A DNA stretch of 64,000 bases from an uncultured Rikenellaceae bacterium (GCA_944326945.1 CALVFY010000005.1:49790-113789), one strand, 5' to 3'. Counted from the stretch's first letter, positions 34,869-43,882 are shown. Notes: generated from the letters alone by a model not told the origin. Made by a program: numbers and translations.

Positions 34869-34890
34869 GGTTTCTTTTTTAGAAAACAAA
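34861..34890 (-). promoter_or_regulatory. Promoter of the susC operon
   Basis: Minus strand TTTG at 34890-34887, 18-nt spacer, TATATTTG at 34868-34861. Predicted leader to susC is about 85 nt. Confidence 0.7.
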
Positions 34891-35002
34891 TTTTCATCCT
34901 GTTTTTTTATCGATAAAACATTTTTACAGTACGACACCCGATCCATACCTTATAAATAATATATAATTAAATTTCATATCCTGCTTCATTTCGTTTAAAA
35001 TT

Positions 35003-37813
35003 ATGTTCATGTGCCGAAAGACCATGTTTAAACTGCTTGCCGCATTCGCCATTGTATGCGGCTTGTCGCTGCAAACTTCCGCAGACCAACTCTATTCCCG
35101 TTTCAGGACTCCCGATTCCCAGGCCCGCCCATTCTTATATTGGTTTTGGAATGGCAACTGTGTAACGGAAAAGGAGGTTGTCCGAGAGATCGGGGTTATG
35201 AAAAAAGGCGGATTCGGTGGATTTGCCATTTTCCCAATTGGAACCGTACCCGAACCTGTGCCCGGCTACAAACCGCTGCTGTGGGGTAGCCGGGAGTGGT
35301 GCAACGTGGTGAAAGCTGCCTGTCTCGAGGCCAAAAGACTCGATATGAAGGCAGATCTTGTCATGAGTGTCGGTTGGCCTTTCGGGGGGCAGTTCCTCAA
35401 GCCGGATCAGTATATCCAGCGTGTCGTAATGGAAAGTATGCCGATAACAGGGGAGGGGGTCGTGAAAAAAACGGTCGGGGAACTGATCGGATTGAATAAA
35501 GCCGTACGCAGGAGTAAAAACAATGCCAAGGCCACGACCGAATCGCTCCATTTCGTGAGGCTCATTCCCCTGGGGGCGAAAAAGGCATCGGATATCATCA
35601 ATCTGGAGCGTCATATCCGGAAAGACGGTACGATCGAAATTCCCCTGCGCAAAGGAGTGGATTACCTGCTGGTCTGGGGCGTCCGGCAAAAGGGATTCCG
35701 GACCATTGTCAATGGGACTCCGGGCATTACGGGACCGGCACTGGACCATTTCAACCGGCAGGCCGTACTCGAGTACCTGAAAAAGATCGATGAAATAGAA
35801 CGTCTGATCGGGATGCCGATCAGGGAGTTGTTCCGTGCGCTCAGATGCGACAGCATCGAACTGGAGAATGCCAACTGGTCGGATGATTTTGCAGAGAGTT
35901 TTCACCGGGCATACGGCTATGATTTGGAACCGTGGTATCCGTTCCTGTTTTATAACATCAAAGCCAGGTATCTTTCCGCAGAGTCGATTCATGGGCAATT
36001 GACGGAACAGGTTGAACGGGTGCGGTTCGATTTCAACCGATTCATCGTCGATCGTTTCCACAGCGCTTTCACGCAAACGGTCAACAGTTACTGCAAATCC
36101 AAGGGAGTCTCTTTCTGTTTTCAGGCTTATGGGCATCCCTCCCTGATCGGAATGCCCGAGGGTTATCTCATTCCCGAAATCCCGGAAGGGAATACATGGC
36201 TTTACTCCTATGCCGTTCCGGGACATGAAAAGCCCGTCTATACGGAAGAGTCCTACTGGTGGAACCGGGACCACGGCTATATGCTTTGGAACAAATACGC
36301 GGCTGCCGGGGGGCACCTCAAAGAGCGACGCATCATCAGTTGCGAGGCTGTTACCAATACCCGGCAGAATTATGACGAAGCCCTCGAGGACATCAAGCAG
36401 TCGTGCGACATGACGATGATCACGGGGATCAATCACTTCGTCGGCCATATTTATAATTACTCGCCGCCCGAACTTCCGTTCCCGGGCTGGGTCAGGTATA
36501 CCACCTATTTCAGCGAGCGGAATACATGGTGGGAATACGTAAACCGGTGGACCGATTACAGTGCGCGCCTTTCGAGCGTTTTGCAGGACTCGCGGGCAAT
36601 TACCGATGTAGGGATCATTGGCGCGGAATACGATGTTTGGGCGAAAGAAGGGTTTTCGCGGGCTGCCTTCCAGCGGAATCCCGAGTATCTTTTTCATCTT
36701 TGGGAGCCGCTCGCCAATATCGGAAGTACCTGCGACTACTTGAGTCAGGGTGTACTGGATCAGGCATTCGACGCTTGTTGCAAACCGGTCCTGCATTTTC
36801 CCTATAAAGTGCTTGTACTGGGCGATGTACGGTCGGTAACCGATCGTACTGCCGATATTCTCGAAGCTTTTGTAGGCCGGGGCGGCAAACTCGTTTTTGC
36901 CGGTTGCATACCCGGCAGGAACCTGTCTGCCGGCGAACCGAAAGACGGGAAAAAAATGGACCGGAGGATGAACAGCTTGCTCAGGAACTATCCCGACCGG
37001 GTGGCGTTCGTGCCTTCTCCCGGGAAATTACCTTCCATTGCGTGGACCCGGAAATGGATGGAGGCTGTCGGCGAAATGCCGCGGGTAAAAATACATAATC
37101 CGCTCGAATTCGTTTACCAGATACAATCCGCAAAGGGTGCTACACAGATCTATTTCTTCAATAACTCGAACCGCAAAAAAGAGGTGTCGGTCATGGTGGA
37201 GTTTCCCGAATCCAATCTGTATCCGTGGATATGGGACCCGCATACGGGCGACCGCAAACCCCTGGGCACAGATAATGGTAGGGCTGTGATAAATATAGAG
37301 CCGATAGGCTCCAAGCTTATCGTCTTTGATGCCACGCCTCACCCAGACGACCCGAAACCGGGAGCCGGTTATCGGCCCCGGTCCCCTTACACTATTGCGC
37401 CGGAGTGGGATGTGGAGTTCTTCCCTGTCGCCGGAACGTCTTTCAGGCGCCGGATGCCTGCCTTAATCGAGTTCACAACCGATCCGCAACTGGTCTCTTT
37501 TTCCGGCAACGCGATTTACAGATGCACTTTTACCGCTTCCGGGACATATGGGAAACTTGATCTGGGAAATGTACAGCGGAATATTACCAGCGTAAAGCTC
37601 AACGGCACGGATCTGGGAACGAGGTGGTACGGACGTCATGAATACGATCTGCACGGAGCATTGCGCCAGGGTAGCAACGAACTTGAGATACGTTATACGA
37701 CATTGGTAAAAAACTATATCATTACTATTCCGAAAGAGAAGCGGCCTTATACGATTGATCCTGTCCTGCCCCCTTCTTCAACCGGACTTTTGGGCCCGGT
37801 CGTCCTGAAATAG
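35003..37813 (+). CDS. GH106-like glycoside hydrolase, secreted
   Basis: 936 residues with a signal peptide ending near QTSA (residue 27). The opening LYSRFRTPDSQARPFLYWFW followed by NGNCVTEKEVVREIGVMKKG matches Glyco_hydro_106-type proteins, whose founding activity is alpha-L-rhamnosidase. Other features: SVGWPFGG, ELFRALRCDSIELENANWSD, and a C-terminal beta-sandwich/galactose-binding-like domain (about 800-936: YRCTFTASGTYGKLDLGNVQ). The specificity here is uncertain because nothing else in the locus relates to rhamnose. Starts at 35009 or 35024 are also possible. Confidence 0.75.
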   Translation: MFMCRKTMFKLLAAFAIVCGLSLQTSADQLYSRFRTPDSQARPFLYWFWNGNCVTEKEVVREIGVMKKGGFGGFAIFPIGTVPEPVPGYKPLLWGSREWCNVVKAACLEAKRLDMKADLVMSVGWPFGGQFLKPDQYIQRVVMESMPITGEGVVKKTVGELIGLNKAVRRSKNNAKATTESLHFVRLIPLGAKKASDIINLERHIRKDGTIEIPLRKGVDYLLVWGVRQKGFRTIVNGTPGITGPALDHFNRQAVLEYLKKIDEIERLIGMPIRELFRALRCDSIELENANWSDDFAESFHRAYGYDLEPWYPFLFYNIKARYLSAESIHGQLTEQVERVRFDFNRFIVDRFHSAFTQTVNSYCKSKGVSFCFQAYGHPSLIGMPEGYLIPEIPEGNTWLYSYAVPGHEKPVYTEESYWWNRDHGYMLWNKYAAAGGHLKERRIISCEAVTNTRQNYDEALEDIKQSCDMTMITGINHFVGHIYNYSPPELPFPGWVRYTTYFSERNTWWEYVNRWTDYSARLSSVLQDSRAITDVGIIGAEYDVWAKEGFSRAAFQRNPEYLFHLWEPLANIGSTCDYLSQGVLDQAFDACCKPVLHFPYKVLVLGDVRSVTDRTADILEAFVGRGGKLVFAGCIPGRNLSAGEPKDGKKMDRRMNSLLRNYPDRVAFVPSPGKLPSIAWTRKWMEAVGEMPRVKIHNPLEFVYQIQSAKGATQIYFFNNSNRKKEVSVMVEFPESNLYPWIWDPHTGDRKPLGTDNGRAVINIEPIGSKLIVFDATPHPDDPKPGAGYRPRSPYTIAPEWDVEFFPVAGTSFRRRMPALIEFTTDPQLVSFSGNAIYRCTFTASGTYGKLDLGNVQRNITSVKLNGTDLGTRWYGRHEYDLHGALRQGSNELEIRYTTLVKNYIITIPKEKRPYTIDPVLPPSSTGLLGPVVLK

Positions 37814-37837
37814 TATAAAAAGGTAAAAAGAGGGTAA

Positions 37838-37872
37838 AAACCCCGTGCGGAACAACCGTACGGGGTTTATTT
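37838..37872. terminator. Bidirectional terminator between GH106-like and gntR genes
   Basis: AAACCCCGTGCGG (37838-37850) pairs with CCGTACGGGGTTT (37856-37868) around AACAA, one G-U. The flanking A- and T-runs suit both convergent genes. Confidence 0.8.
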
Positions 37873-37907
37873 GATTTCGAAATAAAAAATTTTTGTACTG
37901 GGTTCGG

Positions 37908-38633
37908 TTATTTCTCCGATTTGGCCATCTTTAGGAAGATGTTGTACACCAAGAAGTGTTGTTCGATGGCTTTGCGGTAGCCCTCTTTGTCTCCTGCTTT
38001 TATGTGGTCCAACAGGTCGGAATGGCTGACCAAACGATCCTGCCGCTCCAACTGCATGTTGATCGGTTCGAATACCTCCCTGAATTTATCCTTGATGAAG
38101 TTGAGTACCGGGTGTATGATATCCTGGAATTCGGCGATCATGTTATTCTGGGTAATTTGGTAGAGTTTGGAATGGAACATGTATTCGCTTGCCATAGGAT
38201 ATTCGTTGTTCCCCAATACTTTACCCATCCTTACGATCGTTTCCAATTCTTGTATATTCTCGGAAGTGATATTGGCGAAGATATATTCGCTTATTCCTAT
38301 TTCCAGCGATACGCGGAAACCGAGCAGGTCGAGTAACGTTTTTTCACAGAGTATCTTTGGGGCGATGATTTTCTTCATTCCTCCCAGCAGCGAGGGTTCT
38401 TTGATCACCATTCCCCTGCGGGCACGCGATTCGATCAGTCCCATCATCTTCAACCGGCTCAGCGCTTCGCGCAGGGCGCTCCGGCTGACGCCCAATGCAT
38501 TGGCAAGTTCGGTTTCGTTGGGGATTTCGTCCCCGATCTGAAACTTGTTATTTTTGAAATAAGTCAGCAACTGATTCTCGATCTGATCGACTAAGGTGAC
38601 TGTTTTATTATCTATTGCTTCAAATGTCCTCAT
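37908..38633 (-). CDS. FadR/GntR-family transcriptional regulator with FCD domain
   Basis: 241 residues. The N-terminal winged helix (about 12-80) has ETELANALGVSRSALREALS, with Arg51 and Arg55 typical of FadR-type DNA contacts. The FCD ligand domain (95-230) supplies His154, His204 and His226 as probable metal ligands. E. coli NanR, the sialic acid repressor, belongs to the same subfamily. Its position inside the sialic acid locus and the TNGTNNNACNA palindromes on three locus promoters, including its own, make it the likely local repressor. The inducer could be sialic acid or a breakdown product. Confidence 0.88.
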   Translation of the reverse strand: MRTFEAIDNKTVTLVDQIENQLLTYFKNNKFQIGDEIPNETELANALGVSRSALREALSRLKMMGLIESRARRGMVIKEPSLLGGMKKIIAPKILCEKTLLDLLGFRVSLEIGISEYIFANITSENIQELETIVRMGKVLGNNEYPMASEYMFHSKLYQITQNNMIAEFQDIIHPVLNFIKDKFREVFEPINMQLERQDRLVSHSDLLDHIKAGDKEGYRKAIEQHFLVYNIFLKMAKSEK

Positions 38634-38679
38634 ATCCGATAAGCGATAATTCTGAAATACTCAATTTATATTAATTCAT

Positions 38680-38694
38680 ATTTATGCGACAAAT
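38680..38694. promoter_or_regulatory. Probable operator at the gntR promoter (one mismatch)
   Basis: ATTTAT-GCG-ACAAAT, 6-3-6 palindrome with one mismatched pair. It overlaps the minus-strand -7 box TAAATTTG (38697-38690), suggesting autoregulation. Confidence 0.55.
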
Positions 38695-38697
38695 TTA
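38690..38697 (-). promoter_or_regulatory. -7 promoter element of the gntR gene
   Basis: TAAATTTG on the minus strand, exact TAnnTTTG, about 57 nt upstream of the start at 38633. Confidence 0.5.
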
Positions 38698-38808
38698 GTT
38701 GTTTTTTATGAAAGAAGAATTTCCCCGTTAAGAAAAGATCTAATTTTCAAAAAAATCATATTCATCTGCCACTTCAAATCTCGTCAGAAAGAAAATATTG
38801 CCGGAAAA

Positions 38809-38840
38809 TTTGGAAGTCCGGACAGAAACATTTTAATTTG
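38809..38840 (+). promoter_or_regulatory. Promoter of the nanM-like operon
   Basis: TTTG at 38809-38812, 20-nt spacer, TTAATTTG at 38833-38840 (one deviation from TAnnTTTG). Leader to 38884 is about 36 nt. Confidence 0.6.
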
Positions 38841-38850
38841 TAAGACAAAT
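38836..38850. promoter_or_regulatory. Palindromic operator at the nanM-like promoter
   Basis: ATTTGT-AAG-ACAAAT, perfect 6-bp arms. TTGTAAGACAA fits TNGTNNNACNA. It overlaps the -7 box, as at the other two sites. Confidence 0.7.
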
Positions 38851-38883
38851 ATTATGAATCTATTTTCCGAAACGACCTAATCC

Positions 38884-40161
38884 ATGAAGAAAATAAAATT
38901 ATGCCTGTTGGCCGCATTGGTATCGGCCGCATTCGTCGCCTGTAAAAACGGAGATGGCGAAGCCCGTACCGATACGATAAAAATGTACCGGTGGGATCGT
39001 ATTCCGCCTGCGGAAGGCGAAAATGTGCAGCCGGGACTTGCAGGTGCGTTTTCCGGAGTGGTAGGTAATACGTTGTTGATTGCAGGAGGGACGAATTTCC
39101 CGGACGGGATGCCTTGGCGCGAAGGAAAAAAGAGATGGCATGACAGGCTTTACGCTAAAAATCTGGACAACGGCCGGTGGCGGGAATGTCCGGGTGTCTT
39201 TCCCCGTCCCCTTGCCTATGGCGTTTCGTTTACTATTCCGCAGGGAGTCTTGTGTATAGGAGGGTGCGATGCCCGGCAGGCGTATGCCGATGTTTTCGTT
39301 CTGACTTGCCGGGACGGTGAAATCCGGCGGCAGGATTGGCCCTCCTTGCCCGCCCCTCTGTCCAACATGTGCGGGGCGGTCGTTGACGGTGTCGTATACC
39401 TTGCCGGCGGACAGGATAATATGGAGGCGCCGCAAGCGCTGCCTGTTTTTTATGCGCTGGATACGAAAAACGTGTCGAAAGGGTGGCAATCGCTGCCTTC
39501 GTGGCCTGGTTCACCGCGGGGATATGCGGTTGCGGCTTCACAGAGCGATGGGGTGGACAATTGTTTTTTCCTCTTCAGCGGGCGCGATTACGGTCCGGGA
39601 CGTGAGACCCGTCCGTTGACGGATGCTTACAAATACAATCCGCGGACAAAGCACTGGACCCGGCTCGATGAGGTGGGGCGGTTCTCGGTTATGGCCGGAA
39701 CAGCCTTTGCAACTGGTGCTGCCCATATCATGCTCATCGGTGGGTCGGACAATCAATCGGTGATACGGGAGAATGCGTTGCGAAAAAAGATAGAGGAATT
39801 TTCTGTCAGTTCGTTGCTTGGCTGGGAAGATAGCATGGATGTTGTCAAAGCCCAACTGATTGATCTACTTGATCATCATCCTGGGTTCGGGGATAAAGTG
39901 TTTGCGTATCATACTACAACGAATAGTTTCTTTGAGTTTGGTGCGACCGGAATCAGTATCCCCGTAACTACCAATATTGTGAAAAACGGCGAAGAATATC
40001 TGATAACAAGCGGAGAAGTGAGTCCGGGTATACGGACATCCGACATATATGGCATGTCAATCGTTTTTCCGAAGAGGAGTATCGGGATGTTCAACTGGAT
40101 TATTATCGTGATATATTTTGCTATACTCCTGTTTATGGGATTTTTTTTCGCACGCAGATAA
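38884..40161 (+). CDS. nanM: N-acetylneuraminate mutarotase (NanM-like kelch protein) with remnant of a fused SSS symporter
   Basis: 425 residues. Lipoprotein-like signal with Cys20, then a kelch propeller of the cyclically permuted mutarotase type (LAGAFSGVVGNTLLIAGGTN, FPRPLAYGVSF, GVVYLAGGQDN, AAHIMLIGGSDN). NanM-type enzymes convert alpha- to beta-sialic acid in the periplasm. The C-terminus (402-425, MFNWIIIVIYFAILLFMGFF then ARR) is a hydrophobic helix that looks like transmembrane segment 1 of a sodium:solute symporter; the stop follows at once. In other Bacteroidetes such mutarotases are, to my knowledge, fused to the whole symporter, so this looks truncated. Confidence 0.85.
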   Translation: MKKIKLCLLAALVSAAFVACKNGDGEARTDTIKMYRWDRIPPAEGENVQPGLAGAFSGVVGNTLLIAGGTNFPDGMPWREGKKRWHDRLYAKNLDNGRWRECPGVFPRPLAYGVSFTIPQGVLCIGGCDARQAYADVFVLTCRDGEIRRQDWPSLPAPLSNMCGAVVDGVVYLAGGQDNMEAPQALPVFYALDTKNVSKGWQSLPSWPGSPRGYAVAASQSDGVDNCFFLFSGRDYGPGRETRPLTDAYKYNPRTKHWTRLDEVGRFSVMAGTAFATGAAHIMLIGGSDNQSVIRENALRKKIEEFSVSSLLGWEDSMDVVKAQLIDLLDHHPGFGDKVFAYHTTTNSFFEFGATGISIPVTTNIVKNGEEYLITSGEVSPGIRTSDIYGMSIVFPKRSIGMFNWIIIVIYFAILLFMGFFFARR

Positions 40162-40280
40162 AAACGTTGGACGGACTGTCTTGAATTTGTTTCAAGTAAC
40201 GATCGCAGTGGTGGTGTTCGTTGTATGTTTTTTCTGATAATTACCGAACTACTGATGATACAATTATAAAATAAAGCAAT

Positions 40281-41717
40281 ATGAAAAACATCTTTTTTAC
40301 TATCCTTTGTTTGTTTTCGCAGACTTTTGTGATCCATACTTTTGCCGTTGTCAGGATGCCGAAAGTTTTTGGAGACAACATGGTATTGCAGCAACAGGCA
40401 GAAGCGAAATTATGGGGGCGAGCTGACGGGAAAACGGTTGTGATAAATACTTCATGGGATAACCAGACTTATCAGGTGCGGCCCGATAAAGAGGGGCGGT
40501 GGAAGCTTGCTGTGAAAACTCCTGAGGCAGGAGGTCCTTACGTCATTACTGTCAGTGATGGCAAAGAATTAGTATTGAATAATATAATGATTGGTGAAGT
40601 CTGGATCTGCTCCGGTCAATCGAATATGGCAGTACGGCTGAAAGGCTATATGAGTCAACCGATAAAGGGTAGTGCGGAGGCGATTATGACTTCGGGCAAG
40701 TATCGTGACCGGATTAGGGTACTGAATCTTCCCCAACGAGCGTCGGACACTCCGGAGGAGGATTTTCCCGGAATATCGTGGAATGTGTCGGATCCGGTTC
40801 ATGCGCCGGAATTTAGTGCGGTGGCTTTCTTTTTTGCGAGATATCTTACCGAATCGCTCGGAGTGCCGGTCGGTATTATAAACAGCAGTTGGGGAGGATC
40901 GAACATCGAAGCATGGATGGATGAGGAGTCTAATCGGAAAGCTCGGCCCGAAATAAAAATACACGATTCGGAGCTTCCCGTTGCCAAACAACCGGTAAAG
41001 TTGTACAACGGCCTTATATGTCCCATTGCGGGATATACGGCACGGGGGTTTATTTGGTACCAGGGAGAGGGCAATGCCCGAAAAGGCGGACTCTACAAAT
41101 GGTATTCCGCCCAATTGGAGGCTCTTGTTTCCCATTGGCGGAAAATATGGAACAACGAAAAGATGCCTTTTTATATCGTACAGATAGCTCCGCATAATAA
41201 TGGCGATGCCGGCGGTACCTGGTTCCCGCGCCTTGTGGAACAACAAATCAAGGCCGCTCGGACCATTCCCGGTTGCGGGATAGTTTCGACTACCGATGTG
41301 GGGGAGCCGGACTGTATCCATCCGGCTGATAAGCAGGCAGTAGGTCTCCGTTTGGCCTATCTGGCCATGGGGTCGCTTTACCGCAAAATTCCCGGTACCC
41401 CCCTAACAGGTCCTCTCTATAAAAGTCATCGGTTCGAACGGGGAAATGCCATTGTCGAATTCGATAACGCATCGTTGGGATTAGTTCCCATTCCTGGACA
41501 ACTCGAAGGTTTTGAGATGGCCGGTAAAGACCGGGTTTTCCACCCTGCCCGGGCAGTAGTGAACGGCAAAAACAGATCGACCGTTACCGTTCAGTGCGAC
41601 CGGGTACCCGAACCTGTTGCCGTGCGCTATGCGTTCAGAAACTATATGGTGGCAAACCTGGCCAATAGCCTCGGGTTTCCCGCATTTCCGTTCCGTACCG
41701 ATAACTGGGAAGAATAA
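40281..41717 (+). CDS. Sialate O-acetylesterase, SGNH type, secreted
   Basis: 478 residues with a signal peptide (about 1-22). An N-terminal beta domain (FGDNMVLQQQAEAKLWGRA) precedes the SGNH catalytic domain: Ser114 in ICSGQSNM, NSSWGGSNIEAWM, WYQGEGNA, and the Asp344/His347 pair in DCIHPADK. The family removes O-acetyl groups from sialic acids so that sialidase and lyase can act. It lies 119 nt after the mutarotase and 27 nt before the GH3 gene. Confidence 0.92.
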   Translation: MKNIFFTILCLFSQTFVIHTFAVVRMPKVFGDNMVLQQQAEAKLWGRADGKTVVINTSWDNQTYQVRPDKEGRWKLAVKTPEAGGPYVITVSDGKELVLNNIMIGEVWICSGQSNMAVRLKGYMSQPIKGSAEAIMTSGKYRDRIRVLNLPQRASDTPEEDFPGISWNVSDPVHAPEFSAVAFFFARYLTESLGVPVGIINSSWGGSNIEAWMDEESNRKARPEIKIHDSELPVAKQPVKLYNGLICPIAGYTARGFIWYQGEGNARKGGLYKWYSAQLEALVSHWRKIWNNEKMPFYIVQIAPHNNGDAGGTWFPRLVEQQIKAARTIPGCGIVSTTDVGEPDCIHPADKQAVGLRLAYLAMGSLYRKIPGTPLTGPLYKSHRFERGNAIVEFDNASLGLVPIPGQLEGFEMAGKDRVFHPARAVVNGKNRSTVTVQCDRVPEPVAVRYAFRNYMVANLANSLGFPAFPFRTDNWEE

Positions 41718-41744
41718 CTCCAAAAATCATCTATTTTCTCAACT

Positions 41745-43826
41745 ATGAAAAGATTCCTAATAGCGTTGATCGCCATGATTTCGGTTTCCCTGGCCGGAGC
41801 ACAGCAAAAAATGAGTTGGGACGAAGCTTACAGTAAAGCCGATGCAATGATTAAAACACTTACGCTCGAAGAAAAGATATCTCTGATGCGTGGTTACAGC
41901 AATTTCTTTTTCAAGGGGATTCCTGAAAAAGGCATAAAATATATGTATCTGTCCGATGCTACACAGGGAGTCAACATGAGGCATAACCTGAAGGATCCTA
42001 CTATGGTGAAGCAGCTCGAAAGGTCTGTTGCCTTTCCCGCTCCCATATTGTTGGCATCGACATTCAATCTCTCCTTGGCTTACGCTTATGGACAAGCTGT
42101 GGGCGAGGAATGCAGGGCGGGAGGAATTGAGTTCCTGCTAGGTCCCGGCCTGAATATTTACCGGCAATCACAGTGCGGGCGCAATTTCGAATATTTCGGG
42201 GAGGACCCATACCTCGTTTCGCGTATGGTGGAAAATTACGTTACGGCTATACAAAGTACCGGAACGGCTGCCTGTCTCAAACATTTCCTGGCCAACAATA
42301 CCGAGTTCTACCGCCGCCGCAACAATCCCGTTATTGACGAGAGGGCTCTGAACGAAATCTACTTGCCCGGATTCAAGGCAGGCATCGATGCCGGTGTTGC
42401 GGCAGTAATGACCTCTTACAACAGGATTAAGGGTGAATGGACCGGCCAAAGCGCTTATGTGATAAAAGGGCTGCTGCGGAAACAACTCGGATTCCGGGGA
42501 GTGGTGATGACAGATTGGGATTCGGTATACGATTGGGAAAAGACCATCAAATCGGGACAAAATGTGGAAATGGACGGGAAGTGGGTATTCGACGTTACGA
42601 CTGAGGAACTTCTCGGACAGGGTAAAATCACGCAGGCGGATATAGATTCGATGATTCGGCCTACGTTGGCCACCTGTATCGCTTTCGGGCTTTATGACCG
42701 TGAAAAGTATATGCCCGGATTGCTTGCAAAATTTTCTGAACACGAAAAGGTTGCTTACGAAGTGGCTGCGGAAGGTGTCGTGTTGTTGAAAAACAACGGG
42801 ATATTACCACTTAAAGATGTGAAACGAGAAAAGATATTGCTTGCCGGTAAATACCTCGATGAAATCCCGCGTGGGCAGGGTGCTGCAGCTGTGGAGGGTT
42901 ACAACAATATCACCCTTAGGAAAGCTTTGGAGAAGAAATTTGGCAATTGTGTAAAGGCTGTTGCAAAACCTACTCCGGAGGAGTACAAAAATGCCGATAT
43001 TGTTATTTTTTGTACCGGAACGATTGATGCGGAGCGGATAGAACGTCCTTTCAACCTGCCTAAAGAGGATGAAGACGCGGTAATGGAGGCCGTGGAAAAC
43101 AACCGTAATGTTATCATACTGGTTACGTCTGGATCGGGCATACGCATGACCGATTGGGCAGACAAGGCCGCAGGTATAATTTACGGTTGGTATCCGGGAC
43201 AGAATGGTTTCGGGGCAATTGCTGGAATCATTGCCGGAGAGATTAATCCGAGTGGAAAGTTGCCGATATCCATAGAGAAAGATTTTTCCGACTCTCCGGC
43301 CTATGGCTACCTGCCTAAATACGCTCAGTTTTATAACGAAGTGCGCAATGAGCATTTGATCAATCTTTATGATATCGAATACAAGGAGAGTGTTCTGGTC
43401 GGATATCGTTGGTATGAGACTAAAAGGATAGAACCGCTTTTCCCGTTCGGTTTTGGGCTGTCGTATACGACCTTCGAACTCTCTCAACCTAAAGTCTCTT
43501 CTTCCTGTGTTGCTCCGGGAGATAAGCTTAAGGTAAGTGTTGTGGTTGCCAATATAGGTGATATGGCGGGCTCGGAAGTTGTCCAGCTTTACATAGGAGA
43601 GCGCTCACCGTCGGTGTTGCGTCCAATTAAGGAGTTGAAAGGATTTCATAAAGTGAGTTTATTACCCGGAGATAGACAAACAATTGAGTTCGAAGTGGCT
43701 TATGGCAGTTTTGCCTATTGGAATGACGAAGTTCACGGATGGAAAGTCGATCCTGGCAAGTTCGATATCTATTTGGGAACTTCTTCCAGAGATATTACAC
43801 ATAGGTTAACCATTGAGGTCGAGTAA
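41745..43826 (+). CDS. GH3 family glycosidase, secreted
   Basis: 693 residues, signal peptide to about Ala19. The GH3 barrel has LSDATQGVNMRH, GRNFEYFGEDPYL (145-157), CLKHFLANN and nucleophile Asp257 in VVMTDWDSVYD. The second domain (about 340-560) contains EGVVLLKNNGILPL and YPGQNGFGAIAGIIAGE. An FN3-like domain (about 585-690) closes the protein. This layout is that of beta-glucosidase-type GH3 enzymes; beta-glucosidase, xylosidase or other activity cannot be decided, and it lacks the Asp-His motif of NagZ-type hexosaminidases. Last gene of the second operon. Confidence 0.9.
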   Translation: MKRFLIALIAMISVSLAGAQQKMSWDEAYSKADAMIKTLTLEEKISLMRGYSNFFFKGIPEKGIKYMYLSDATQGVNMRHNLKDPTMVKQLERSVAFPAPILLASTFNLSLAYAYGQAVGEECRAGGIEFLLGPGLNIYRQSQCGRNFEYFGEDPYLVSRMVENYVTAIQSTGTAACLKHFLANNTEFYRRRNNPVIDERALNEIYLPGFKAGIDAGVAAVMTSYNRIKGEWTGQSAYVIKGLLRKQLGFRGVVMTDWDSVYDWEKTIKSGQNVEMDGKWVFDVTTEELLGQGKITQADIDSMIRPTLATCIAFGLYDREKYMPGLLAKFSEHEKVAYEVAAEGVVLLKNNGILPLKDVKREKILLAGKYLDEIPRGQGAAAVEGYNNITLRKALEKKFGNCVKAVAKPTPEEYKNADIVIFCTGTIDAERIERPFNLPKEDEDAVMEAVENNRNVIILVTSGSGIRMTDWADKAAGIIYGWYPGQNGFGAIAGIIAGEINPSGKLPISIEKDFSDSPAYGYLPKYAQFYNEVRNEHLINLYDIEYKESVLVGYRWYETKRIEPLFPFGFGLSYTTFELSQPKVSSSCVAPGDKLKVSVVVANIGDMAGSEVVQLYIGERSPSVLRPIKELKGFHKVSLLPGDRQTIEFEVAYGSFAYWNDEVHGWKVDPGKFDIYLGTSSRDITHRLTIEVE

Positions 43827-43830
43827 GTAT

Positions 43831-43882
43831 AAAACAATCAGGGCTTGAGAAGCAACCTCTAGGTCCTGATTGTTTTGTTTGA
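43831..43882 (+). terminator. Terminator after GH3 gene
   Basis: AAAACAATCAGG (43831-43842) and CCTGATTGTTTT (43865-43876) form a perfect 12-bp stem with a 22-nt loop, followed by GTTTG. Confidence 0.75.
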
